A DNA stretch of 64,000 nt, taken from NCBI GenBank assembly GCA_947488905.1, contig CANLBJ010000007.1, positions 124,001 to 188,000 of the forward strand, given 5' to 3'. Position 1 is the stretch's first letter, and each line of letters begins with the position of its first letter. The translations under genes and the position numbers were made by a program. Below are positions 36,029-43,608 of the stretch, piece after piece. The notes under the pieces are model-generated. The model searched no databases and had not been told where the DNA came from. It worked only from the letters and a program-made list of their open reading frames with translations. The DNA comes from Ulvibacter algarum. GTDB taxonomy: Bacteria; Bacteroidota; Bacteroidia; Flavobacteriales; Flavobacteriaceae.

Positions 36029-36519
36029 TAGTTATTTTTTCTTATTTCTATAGCTTCTTCAATCCACTCTTCAATGTTTTCCTTAATGTAACTATACACA
36101 TTTGTACTTGTTTTGTATGGTGGATTGTAGCATTTTACAACAGAGGATAATTTTTTAGAACCTAAAGTGAAATGTTCGAATGGATTACTGCCTTTATTAG
36201 ATTGTTCTCCTTTACTGTTTTTCAAATTGTGTATGTAGATTCCTAACAAACCTTTATTTTCTGTCCAAGCTCTTTCTATTTCATAATCAATCCATTTCCT
36301 CTTTGCAGTATCTTGACCAACTAAAACAATAATACAAGATTTACCTTTCATATTGTCGTTAATCCATTTTTTGATTGCAGTTGCTCCTCCTTTAGTGACT
36401 TCTTCCCATTTATTCGCTGTTACGACTTTATTACCCTCTATTTTTCCAATATTTCTAACAGTGGAAGCTCTCCAATTATCTGGTTTATAGTGAAAACTTG
36501 TAAATACATTTCTTGCCAT
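36028..36519 (-). CDS. thsB: ThsB, TIR-like (DUF1863) sensor of Thoeris
   Basis: The 163-aa protein starts MARNVFTSFHYKPDNWRASTVRNIGKIEG, the DUF1863/Thoeris TIR-like opening, and continues with AIKKWINDNMKGKSCIIVLVGQDTAKRKWIDYEIERAWTENKGLLGIYIHNLK, containing the Glu of the DYEI motif expected to act in NAD processing. In type I Thoeris, ThsB senses phage and makes a cyclic ADP-ribose isomer. It lies 3 bases downstream of thsA. Confidence 0.88.
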   Translation of the reverse strand: MARNVFTSFHYKPDNWRASTVRNIGKIEGNKVVTANKWEEVTKGGATAIKKWINDNMKGKSCIIVLVGQDTAKRKWIDYEIERAWTENKGLLGIYIHNLKNSKGEQSNKGSNPFEHFTLGSKKLSSVVKCYNPPYKTSTNVYSYIKENIEEWIEEAIEIRKNN

Positions 36520-36522
36520 AGC

Positions 36523-37965
36523 TTACTTATTTATTACTTTTAATAGTTCTATAATCGCTTTTAATTTCTCTGATATTGTAGTTTTATTATCCGCCAATTT
36601 TTTAAGATATGGTAAAACGATTTTTGGGTCTTTGTAATATTTTTCAGGTTGTTTTAGTATTATATCAAAAATTGTTTTTGAAGCGTAACTTGTGAAAGCT
36701 ATAGGAATACATACGTTTCCATTCTTATGTGAAATTTCAAATTCCCGAATTACTCCGTTTGCTTCAATAATTTTACCATCTTTCAATTTATTACCGAAGA
36801 CAAAAATTGATATACCACTTAAAGAAATCATTTTTTGCCTATAATTTTCCCATAATTCAGGTAGTTTTTTACTGCCAGATTCAAATTGAGGAAAAGGCTT
36901 TAAAATTAATTGACTTTCAGAGTATTTTGAAGGTTTTAGATAAATTGCTTCTAAAGCCCCATTTATAATAGAACTCCCAATCCCCCAACCAAAACCATTA
37001 ATTATCCGATAATCTTGTTCAATTATTTTCCTTGATAATTTATGAATAAATCCTAATGCTTCATTTTTATCTATTGGGTCATAAACTTCTGCACTTCCAG
37101 ATATAAAAATCGTTTTTTTCTTGTAACGATTTTCAATTTCATTTAGTATTTCTGTTATTTCATTATAATTTTCGATTATTAGGGATTTAATACCATACCT
37201 TTTTAAATCATTGATGATGAGTGATTGTTTCTTGGTATTATAATCTAATGTAGCTTTATCGGGATTATTACTATCATTTAGAATATGCCTTTTAACAAAA
37301 CAATAGTGCTGTCTTTTTTGCTCTCTGTATCTAAAGTTTAATCGACTTAATACATAATCTAAATTTGGGTCTGTAAAACTAAAACCAATAAATAAAAATG
37401 TTTTGGTAGTTAGTTCTCCTGTAAGTGCATTAATATAAGGCTCGTGAGTTCTATGATAATCTTCATATTGTTCTTTTGTTATAATAGCTTCAGAAGGATG
37501 GTTTACATCTCCGTGCATTTTATAAATAACAATATCTCTTTTTGGTTTCGTAGTGAGTAATTGATTATTACTATACTTAACATCAATCACTTTGTTTTCT
37601 TTCTGAAAAGCTTCTTCGATAAGTTTGTCATAATTAGTTGTCCAAATCGATGATAAAGGTAGTCGTGAAATAATTTGATGATTTTCTGTTTCTTCCACAT
37701 CTTCAACAAATTCTTCTAAAATTTTTCTATTGATTTTAGACCGAGTTCTATTTTCATTTACGTGATATTGTGCCAACGAAACAAGGTCTGTTTCATTTGA
37801 TATTTTAAGACCAAGGTCTTGAGCAATTTCGTCCATTAATTCAGACCAATTTACATAACCTGCTGGAATCGATAATCCTGCACCTGCAAATATCGATGCA
37901 CTCCCTTCGTTTAAATCTTTTACAAAATCTTTGATAAAAATTTCTATTTCGTTCTTAAATTTCAT
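36523..37965 (-). CDS. thsA: ThsA, SIR2-SLOG NADase effector of type I Thoeris
   Basis: The 480-aa protein has an N-terminal SIR2 domain: IFAGAGLSIPAG at ~26-36, TTNYDKLIE with Asn 111, YKMHGD with His 151, and FIGFSFTDPNLDYVL at ~192-206. Asn 111 and His 151 fit the catalytic pair of known ThsA. From ~284 a SLOG (STALD) domain follows: KTIFISGSAEVYD, IINGFGWGIGSSIINGALEAI, which binds the TIR-made signal. On activation it would deplete NAD and stop phage growth. Its ATG is 24 bases inside the unit's inverted end, and the unit is flanked by attC-like elements. Confidence 0.92.
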   Translation of the reverse strand: MKFKNEIEIFIKDFVKDLNEGSASIFAGAGLSIPAGYVNWSELMDEIAQDLGLKISNETDLVSLAQYHVNENRTRSKINRKILEEFVEDVEETENHQIISRLPLSSIWTTNYDKLIEEAFQKENKVIDVKYSNNQLLTTKPKRDIVIYKMHGDVNHPSEAIITKEQYEDYHRTHEPYINALTGELTTKTFLFIGFSFTDPNLDYVLSRLNFRYREQKRQHYCFVKRHILNDSNNPDKATLDYNTKKQSLIINDLKRYGIKSLIIENYNEITEILNEIENRYKKKTIFISGSAEVYDPIDKNEALGFIHKLSRKIIEQDYRIINGFGWGIGSSIINGALEAIYLKPSKYSESQLILKPFPQFESGSKKLPELWENYRQKMISLSGISIFVFGNKLKDGKIIEANGVIREFEISHKNGNVCIPIAFTSYASKTIFDIILKQPEKYYKDPKIVLPYLKKLADNKTTISEKLKAIIELLKVINK

Positions 37966-37975
37966 AGGTTTCTTG

Positions 37976-38124
37976 GTATTACCGCCAACGTGATTGTGTA
38001 TGGTTAGTTGCGTGGTTAAGCAACTAAATTAGCAAACTTTTACGAACCCGTGAATATTCCGCAGGAATATTCGCAAGTAGGCTAGAACCAAGCAATTAAT
38101 TATACACGGTGTTAGCAAACGTTA
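37976..38124. repeat. attC-like structured element B with flanking unit ends
   Basis: GTATTACCGCCAAC (37976-37989) is the 5' end arm of the Thoeris unit. The conserved body 37990-38110 runs gtgattgtgtatggttagttgcg to gcaattaattatacacggt. GTTAGCAAACGTTA (38111-38124) is the 3' arm of the next unit and pairs with 38851-38864. The internal hairpin is gaatattcc-gca-ggaatattc. Nearly the same sequence as element C except at the hairpin and the arms. Confidence 0.85.
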
Positions 38125-38125
38125 T

Positions 38126-38842
38126 TTACTCCCAGTTTAATTCTGATTTTAATTTATGTAAAAATGAACAAATTTGGTTTGCTAGTTCATTATTTAATTG
38201 TTTTCTACCGACTTCTAAATGAAAAATTTCATAATGCGAAGTGAATTCAGCGTAATCTTCTTTATCCATATATTCTATATGTTCAGAAAATCCAATTTTA
38301 TCTTTATTACTTTTTACAAAACTGAATATCGAATTCCAATCTTTGTCCGTTTTTTTTATCTCGCCTTTATGATGTACAATTGAGTTTCTAATTTTCCTAA
38401 TAGTATTTAAAAAATTCCACTCAGGATTTAGATTCTCAAAATTCACACTACAGGATTTAGTCAGATATTTTTTTGCTTTTTCTAAGTCGCTTCTTCCGCT
38501 TAAGTCATTTATAGAAAAATCAGTTTTATTTTCAATATGATGGTATAAACATATAATTCTTAATTCATATTCTAATATTGAAAACAGTTGAACCAAAAAT
38601 GCAGTTCTGAAACTTTGAGGATAAAATATAGAATGTTCACTGGCTTTACTTGACCTATTTAAAAACTCCAATTCGGCTTCGCGACTTTTAAATTGTCCAT
38701 CAATCATTAATTCGTCAAAACTCCAATTGTCTTTTTCTTTTAGAAATTCAGACATTAAAAATGTTTCCATCATAGAATTATAACGAACAAACTTTTGTAG
38801 ATAGTTATCAATATTCCAATCTAAGATTATTGGTCTTTGCAT
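38126..38842 (-). CDS. HEPN-motif protein in cassette-like unit 2
   Basis: The 238-aa protein is mostly alpha-helical and carries NTIRKIRNSIVHHKGEIKKT, with the Rx4H motif of HEPN RNases, after a hydrophobic-patterned helix SFRTAFLVQLFSILEYELRIICLYHHIE. This arrangement resembles abortive-infection and RiboL-PSP-HEPN-type proteins. It is the only gene of its unit, with start 22 bases and stop 2 bases from the unit's inverted ends. Partner antitoxin is not present, so function is open. Confidence 0.65.
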   Translation of the reverse strand: MQRPIILDWNIDNYLQKFVRYNSMMETFLMSEFLKEKDNWSFDELMIDGQFKSREAELEFLNRSSKASEHSIFYPQSFRTAFLVQLFSILEYELRIICLYHHIENKTDFSINDLSGRSDLEKAKKYLTKSCSVNFENLNPEWNFLNTIRKIRNSIVHHKGEIKKTDKDWNSIFSFVKSNKDKIGFSEHIEYMDKEDYAEFTSHYEIFHLEVGRKQLNNELANQICSFLHKLKSELNWE

Positions 38843-38850
38843 TTTTTTCT

Positions 38851-38998
38851 TAATGTTTGCTAACGTGTTTGTGTATGGTTAGTTGCGTGGTTAGGCAACT
38901 AAGTTAACAAACATTTACGAACCCGTGAAAATTCCGCAGGAATTTTCGCAAGTAAGCTCTAAAAAGCAATTAATTATACACGGTGTTAGCACCAGTTA
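38851..38998. repeat. attC-like structured element C with flanking unit ends
   Basis: TAATGTTTGCTAAC (38851-38864) is the 5' arm of unit 2. The body 38865-38984 runs gtgtttgtgtatggttagttgcg to gcaattaattatacacggt, with internal hairpin gaaaattcc-gca-ggaattttc: both arms have changed relative to element B while pairing is kept. GTTAGCACCAGTTA (38985-38998) is the 3' arm of unit 1, pairing with 39966-39979. Confidence 0.85.
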
Positions 38999-39277
38999 TT
39001 ATACTCGTTTTCTGCCTATAAAATAATAAATTAACGAACCAATATTGAAAAAAACAATTAAACCAATAGTCCAAAATGTTTTTTGTTTACTACTTAGTTT
39101 TTTTGATTTATTTATTTCAATAACTCCTAGCATTAAAAAAATAAAAGTCAGGATAACACCTAAGAGTAAAAAGGAATTAGCAAAACTCGAATTGTAATTT
39201 AATTTTAGAATGCTACCAATTATTGAAAATATTAATGAGCCTATAAAACTTGTGTGGATAAATACTTTATTTTTCAT
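38999..39277 (-). CDS. Small membrane protein with PLDc_N-like C-terminus
   Basis: The 92-aa protein has two N-terminal helices (SFIGSLIFSIIGSIL, FLLLGVILTFIFLMLGVIEI) and a third, KTFWTIGLIVFFNIGSLIYYFIGRKRV, resembling the short phospholipase-D N-terminal (PLDc_N) membrane module. It follows the XRE/DUF4870 gene by 10 bases in the same unit and ends 1 base from the unit arm. The function is unknown. Confidence 0.65.
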   Translation of the reverse strand: MKNKVFIHTSFIGSLIFSIIGSILKLNYNSSFANSFLLLGVILTFIFLMLGVIEINKSKKLSSKQKTFWTIGLIVFFNIGSLIYYFIGRKRV

Positions 39278-39287
39278 TTATTGAATA

Positions 39288-39860
39288 TTATTTAATGATT
39301 TGAATTAATTTAGGATATGACTTTTGAAAGTTGTTATTTCTTATTTTGATTACAGATATAATTGGTATTATTATGTTTAAAAGATATAATCCGATAAAAA
39401 TATATCCTAAGAAACTAAATGTTTTATAATGCATTATTTTTGTTAATGCGTAACCAATAACGATTATCGATGTTGCAAAAGTCCAAATAATTTGAAAATT
39501 TAAAACGTTCGCACCAATATTTTTTAATCCAATAATTTTATCCTTTTTGGTCAACCATAAAATCAATGGTAATATAATGTTACCTATAGGAATAAATAAA
39601 AAGGTTAGAACAGAAAGATGAAAATATATTAAATAATTTTTATCAATTTGTTTGCCATAATCAAGAATATCCTCAGTATTTATTTCTAATACTTTACAAA
39701 TTAAGTTAAGTGTTTTTCCACGTGGTTCATTTTGGTTAGTTTCGATTCTTTGAATAGTTCTCAGATTAATTTTTGCTAAATCCGATAACTCTTCTTGGGA
39801 AAGACCTTTCATCTTTCTCGCTTCTTTGATTTTTTTACCAATTTCATTCATAGTTTGCAT
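39288..39860 (-). CDS. XRE-family HTH regulator fused to DUF4870-like membrane domain
   Basis: The 190-aa protein has an N-terminal helix-turn-helix (GKKIKEARKMKGLSQEELSDLAKINLRTIQRIETNQNEPRGKTLNLICKVL) and a C-terminal part with four helices and LWLTKKDKIIGLKNIGANVLNFQIIW, the DUF4870 pattern. Such fusions are membrane-tethered regulators. ATG at 39851 (MNEIGKK) is an alternative start. TAGATTTG on the minus strand at 39877-39884 is a possible -7 box, the only promoter candidate inside a unit. Confidence 0.82.
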   Translation of the reverse strand: MQTMNEIGKKIKEARKMKGLSQEELSDLAKINLRTIQRIETNQNEPRGKTLNLICKVLEINTEDILDYGKQIDKNYLIYFHLSVLTFLFIPIGNIILPLILWLTKKDKIIGLKNIGANVLNFQIIWTFATSIIVIGYALTKIMHYKTFSFLGYIFIGLYLLNIIIPIISVIKIRNNNFQKSYPKLIQIIK

Positions 39861-39965
39861 TTTTCTAATTATATCACAAATCTAATTCTGAAATGATGTA
39901 ATTGATAGCGGTTTGATTGCGACATTTTTACGACATTTCTGTCAAATAGCTGGTTTTGTTGGTTT

Positions 39966-39979
39966 TAATTGGTGCTAAC
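39966..39979. repeat. 5' end arm of cassette-like unit 1 (outer edge of the array)
   Basis: TAATTGGTGCTAAC is the inverse of GTTAGCACCAGTTA at 38985, with one G/A change. No attC-like body follows outside it, so this is where the array joins other DNA. The remaining gap 39980-40174 shows nothing recognisable. Confidence 0.65.
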
Positions 39980-40174
39980 TCGTTATAAAAATTAGTTTGT
40001 CGTCGATATCCCTAAAAAATTGCGGTATATCAATAGTTTTCAGTACTCCGTAAATCTACAAAGAACATCTCAGCATCCACATAAGTACAAACACGTAATT
40101 ATCAACAATAAGTAGTTCTTATCAGTGCTTTGTTATTATTCATCCCCAAAGTTATCACCAATATTTAAAACAAG

Positions 40175-40247
40175 TTTACGGCTTCCCGTACTACAACAAA
40201 AAAAACCTCTTTATCGCTATTTTATTATAGGGGTAAAGAGGTTGTTA
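40175..40247 (-). terminator. Hairpin-terminator repeat, copy 1
   Basis: A small hairpin (tacgg-cttc-ccgta) is followed by aacctcttta / taaagaggtt; on the minus strand eight T follow the second stem, so it should terminate the small gene at 40269. Closely similar copies occur at 41895 and 44483. Confidence 0.75.
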
Positions 40248-40268
40248 TTATTAATTTTTGTGTGTTTC

Positions 40269-40412
40269 TTATTTTTTAGAACTTCCTTTCGATCCAGAAG
40301 AAGGCGCTTTTGAGCCTCCACCACTAGGTTTGCTTGGTGCATTGCTTCTTCCTCCACCAGAAGGTTTTCCAGTTGTACTTGGTGCGTTTTTCATTCCACT
40401 TGTTTTTGCCAT
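40269..40412 (-). CDS. Small Gly/Ser/Lys-rich protein
   Basis: This 47-aa ORF, too short for the track, reads MAKTSGMKNAPSTTGKPSGGG..., ending KGSSKK. It is made almost only of Gly, Ser, Lys, Pro, Thr and Ala, with two GKPSGGG-like repeats and no hydrophobic core, so it should be disordered. It is followed directly by a terminator and preceded by a lipoprotein gene 44 bases upstream. Coding is supported by the clean ATG and terminator only. Confidence 0.45.
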   Translation of the reverse strand: MAKTSGMKNAPSTTGKPSGGGRSNAPSKPSGGGSKAPSSGSKGSSKK

Positions 40413-40455
40413 AATTTTTATATTTAGATATTAATAATTAATTTTATTTAAACAC

Positions 40456-41160
40456 TTAATTTCTCATTTCAGTCACTAATTGTTTAGTCGCATTTTTAGC
40501 AAACTCTATTAATCTATTTTCTTCTACTGCTTCAAATGATTTTAATTCATCAAGTTCACGACGTGTCATTCTTTTGTTTGGTCCAACATCACAACCACTA
40601 ACACATGGCACATAATTGAACTTATAAATACCAGCAAATTCGTTAGTATTAATCATTATAACTTTGAACTCGATTGTAGCACCATAAAACAATTTATTAG
40701 CTAAAACCGTAGAAGTTTTTTCTCTTCCTTTACTGTCGTAATATTTGTTTGTTTGGTGTTTAATACTTCTATCTAGATTTGTCAATTCAATAATTAAATC
40801 AGTATCAGATTTTTCTTTTAAATTGCCGTAATTATTGTTGTTATCTGTGTTTGTTACGATCTTATCAAATAGTTGCCTGTCACGAACTACGAAACCACTT
40901 TTTAGTAATTCACTTTCAATTGCATTATATAAATAATTGTTTTGCTCATTTTCAGTTACATTATCAGAATTTACTCTTGCTGTTGTTCTTAAAACAATTT
41001 TAGGATTTGGATTTTGAGCAAGATATTCTTTGAGAGATGGAGTAGTAGTAATCTCATCATTTTTTTGGCTAAATTTTACTGTTCTAGATACAGATGCTGG
41101 TGCACCGCATCCAACTGTTAAAAGTGCTAATCCTATTACTGTAAATAATATTTTTTTCAT
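40456..41160 (-). CDS. Lipoprotein of unknown function
   Basis: The 234-aa protein has a lipobox signal (FTVIGLALLTVGCGAP). The body includes YLYNAIESELLKSGFVVRDRQLFDKIV, a pattern seen in CsgG-like and other envelope lipoproteins with a nucleotide-free alpha/beta domain, and a CVSGC pair. It lies between a PH/SHOCT gene and a small disordered protein, all on the minus strand. Function unknown. Confidence 0.7.
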   Translation of the reverse strand: MKKILFTVIGLALLTVGCGAPASVSRTVKFSQKNDEITTTPSLKEYLAQNPNPKIVLRTTARVNSDNVTENEQNNYLYNAIESELLKSGFVVRDRQLFDKIVTNTDNNNNYGNLKEKSDTDLIIELTNLDRSIKHQTNKYYDSKGREKTSTVLANKLFYGATIEFKVIMINTNEFAGIYKFNYVPCVSGCDVGPNKRMTRRELDELKSFEAVEENRLIEFAKNATKQLVTEMRN

Positions 41161-41229
41161 TTCAATGTTTTTAATTTTTGCCTACGATTTTCAATTTTCG
41201 GCTTACCTGATTATTAGTTCTATAAATTA

Positions 41230-41826
41230 TTAAAGCCTACTCAATATTTCTTCTTTTTTTAAATCAAACTCAGATTGATTAATCAAATCATTTTCTAAAA
41301 GTTCTTTAATTTTTTTTAGACTCGCCATTGGGTCTTCTGTAGTGTTAGTCTGTTGAGTGTTTTGTGTTTCTCTTGTCTGTACAACAACACCTCCAGCAGC
41401 AGCTCTTGCTTGTTCGAGTCCTCGTTGTCGTCTATATTCACTCATTTCTTCTTCTCTTTCTTGCGCATAACGATAAAGCATTCGCGCTTGTACTTTAGGT
41501 AAATAATCTAAAGTTACTCTTGCTTTTCTAACAGTAATTACTGTAAATGTTGCGCCCATTAAACCTTCTTTTATATGACAGTCATAAACATCTTTCCACA
41601 AAATATCTTGAAAATTCATAGATAGTCCAAAACTTGAAGGTCTGCAGAAAATGACTCTTTTATTGGTAAGCGCAATAGAGTCTGGTGATAGATTGACGGG
41701 TTTTTTTTGTACACCAATATATTCAATGATTTCACCCGTAGTTATTAACTCATTTAGCTTTACTAATGCCTTCTGTACAGCAGCAGGATCTTGTTTTTCA
41801 TTCAAGTATTTTTTTATGTTTTCCAT
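41230..41826 (-). CDS. Bacterial PH-domain protein with C-terminal SHOCT
   Basis: The 198-aa protein has a PH-like domain (GEIIEYIGVQKKPVNLSPDSIALTNKRVIFCRPSSFGLSMNFQDILWKDVYDCHI), a charged helix (RYAQEREEEMSEYRRQRGLEQARAAAGG), a Thr/Gln linker and a SHOCT segment (DPMASLKKIKELLENDLINQSEFDLKKEEILSRL). SHOCT often marks short membrane or oligomerising proteins. Cytoplasmic; role unknown. Confidence 0.78.
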   Translation of the reverse strand: MENIKKYLNEKQDPAAVQKALVKLNELITTGEIIEYIGVQKKPVNLSPDSIALTNKRVIFCRPSSFGLSMNFQDILWKDVYDCHIKEGLMGATFTVITVRKARVTLDYLPKVQARMLYRYAQEREEEMSEYRRQRGLEQARAAAGGVVVQTRETQNTQQTNTTEDPMASLKKIKELLENDLINQSEFDLKKEEILSRL

Positions 41827-41894
41827 AGTTTTATTATTAAATGCCTAGTGTTAATTACAATAGAGTGTAAACCTAACTAATAGAAAACATTAGT

Positions 41895-41968
41895 CCTTAC
41901 GGCTTCCCGTACTGCAACAAAAAAAACCTCTTTATTGCTATTTTATAATAGGGGTAGAGCGATTGTAA
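41895..41968 (-). repeat. Hairpin-terminator repeat, decayed copy 2
   Basis: ccttacggcttcccgtactgcaac and the following aaacctctttattgctatttta match copy 1 at about 90%, but the distal arm has decayed (gtagagcgattg), so it no longer folds well. With copy 1 it brackets the three genes at 40269-41826 as direct repeats. Confidence 0.7.
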
Positions 41969-42085
41969 TTAAAGATAGGTTGTATGTAAACACCTAGTTT
42001 TTAATATTATATTTTCTATTTGGTCTGTTTTTTATAACCTCAATCACTATTTTACAATGGCGGCACTTTTCCGTAGAAAACAGAA

Positions 42086-42129
42086 AACCTCGTTATCCCT
42101 TTAAAAAGTTTTAAAGGAGTAACGAGGTT
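42086..42129 (-). terminator. Terminator after alanine dehydrogenase
   Basis: Stem aacctcgtta / taacgaggtt with an inner stem cctttaaaa / ttttaaagg, 25 bases after the ald stop on the minus strand. The upstream ggcacttttccgtag recalls the first hairpin of the dispersed repeat, so this may be a diverged member. Confidence 0.75.
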
Positions 42130-42153
42130 GTTATTTTAAAATACTATGTGAGC

Positions 42154-43254
42154 TTATGCTAAGGCCTCTTCCCAGCCAAAGGCTTCTATAATCTCTTGAT
42201 AGACTACTTTACCAGAAATGATATTTAAACCTTTTTTGAGGCTTGCGTCTTTATTGCAAGCAGCTTCCCAGCCTAGATTTGCTAGTTTTAAACAATAGGG
42301 TAGGGTTACGTTTGTTAAGGCAATGGTAGAGGTGTAAGGCACTGCGCCAGGCATATTTGCCACAGAGTAGTGCACGACATCATCTATAATATACACAGGG
42401 TCTTCATGGGTAGTAGGTCTTGTGGTCTCTACACAACCTCCTTGATCTACAGCAACATCTACGATAACGGTACCGGGACGCATTTCTTTTAGCATATCTC
42501 TGGTAATGAGGTTGGGCGCTTTGGCTCCTTTAAGTAGGACACCGCCTATAATGAGATCGTGGGTTTTAATGTGTTTTCTTATATTAAACTCATTAGAAAA
42601 CTCTGTCACCACATGCGGTGGCATTACATCATTTACATAACGTAAACGTTTCATGTTTACATCCATAATAGTAACGTGAGCGCCTAGTCCTGCCGCCATT
42701 TTTGCAGCTTGTATGCCCACTACACCGGCACCTAAGACAAGTACTTTACCGGGAGCAACTCCTGGTACACCACCTAATAATACGCCACGACCTTTTACAG
42801 GTTTTTCTAGATATTTTGCCCCTTGTTGTATGGCTAGCCTTCCTGCAACCTCAGACATAGGTGTTAATAATGGCAAGGTGCCTTCTTCATCTTCTACAGT
42901 CTCATATGCAATGCAAATGGCTTTTGCCTTAATCATTGCCTTTGTTAATGGCTCGCTAGAGGCAAAATGGAAATAGGTAAACAAGAGCTGTCCTTCTTTT
43001 ATTAATTCATACTCTTCTTCAATAGGTTCTTTTACCTTCACGATCATCTCGCTCAAGGCATAGACTTCTGCAATGGTATCTAGAACCGTTGCACCCACTT
43101 TTGTATAGTCAGTATTAGAAAAACCACTGCCTTCTCCAGCACCAGATTGTACATACACGGTGTGGTTGTTTTTTAATAGCTCAAAAACTCCAGCAGGGGT
43201 CATACCCACTCTGCTTTCGTTGTTCTTAATCTCTTTAGGAATACCAACAATCAT
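42154..43254 (-). CDS. ald: Alanine dehydrogenase
   Basis: The 366-aa enzyme interconverts L-alanine and pyruvate with NAD. It shows MIVGIPKEIKNNESRVGMTPAGV (with the pyruvate-binding Arg), YFHFASSEPLTKAMI with the catalytic-type His, VLVLGAGVVGIQAAKMAAGLGAHVTIMDVN for NAD, and VVDVAVDQGGCVETTRPTTHEDPVY with the active-site Asp. Length is normal for the family. Cytosolic, single-gene unit with its own terminator. Confidence 0.93.
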   Translation of the reverse strand: MIVGIPKEIKNNESRVGMTPAGVFELLKNNHTVYVQSGAGEGSGFSNTDYTKVGATVLDTIAEVYALSEMIVKVKEPIEEEYELIKEGQLLFTYFHFASSEPLTKAMIKAKAICIAYETVEDEEGTLPLLTPMSEVAGRLAIQQGAKYLEKPVKGRGVLLGGVPGVAPGKVLVLGAGVVGIQAAKMAAGLGAHVTIMDVNMKRLRYVNDVMPPHVVTEFSNEFNIRKHIKTHDLIIGGVLLKGAKAPNLITRDMLKEMRPGTVIVDVAVDQGGCVETTRPTTHEDPVYIIDDVVHYSVANMPGAVPYTSTIALTNVTLPYCLKLANLGWEAACNKDASLKKGLNIISGKVVYQEIIEAFGWEEALA

Positions 43255-43608
43255 TTTTTCTATGTTTTTTAATTTGAGTGCAAGTTGTATAAATTATAAC
43301 AATATATAAAGAGTTTTGTCTAAAAAGTAGGGGGTGTGTTCATAAAAAGTGCGTTTATGAACAGGTAAAAGTGATTTTTTAGGGGGTGTTGTTGAAATTT
43401 TATGATTTTTACAGAAATTCTTTTTAATTGATATTTGCCTCTTTTAGGTCATTTTTTAAAAAATAGAGCGAGGTGCTTAGTATAGAAATAGAATCTTTGT
43501 TTGGGTTGTGTATTTTATGCCACATTGTAATCCTTCCTGTTCTTACATTCTATAGAAGGTACTATAAACTAGCTATGTTGTTTTAAAACTTGTTATGAAG
43601 GGTGCGTA
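43255..43608. other. Intergenic gap between ald and an unknown gene
   Basis: These 354 bases hold no ORF, repeat or hairpin I can support. AT-rich sequence just upstream of ald should contain its promoter, but no clear TAnnTTTG box was found. Confidence 0.5.

Noticed and set aside
34209-39979. Reading the inverted-end units as insertion sequences or MITEs
   Set aside because: Each unit has different end sequences, no transposase and no target-site duplication, while the shared body lies between units; this fits cassettes with attC-like sites better.
40125-40313. Plus-strand ORF of 62 aa
   Set aside because: It reads through the hairpin-terminator repeat and antisense to the small Gly/Ser/Lys gene; composition is not protein-like.
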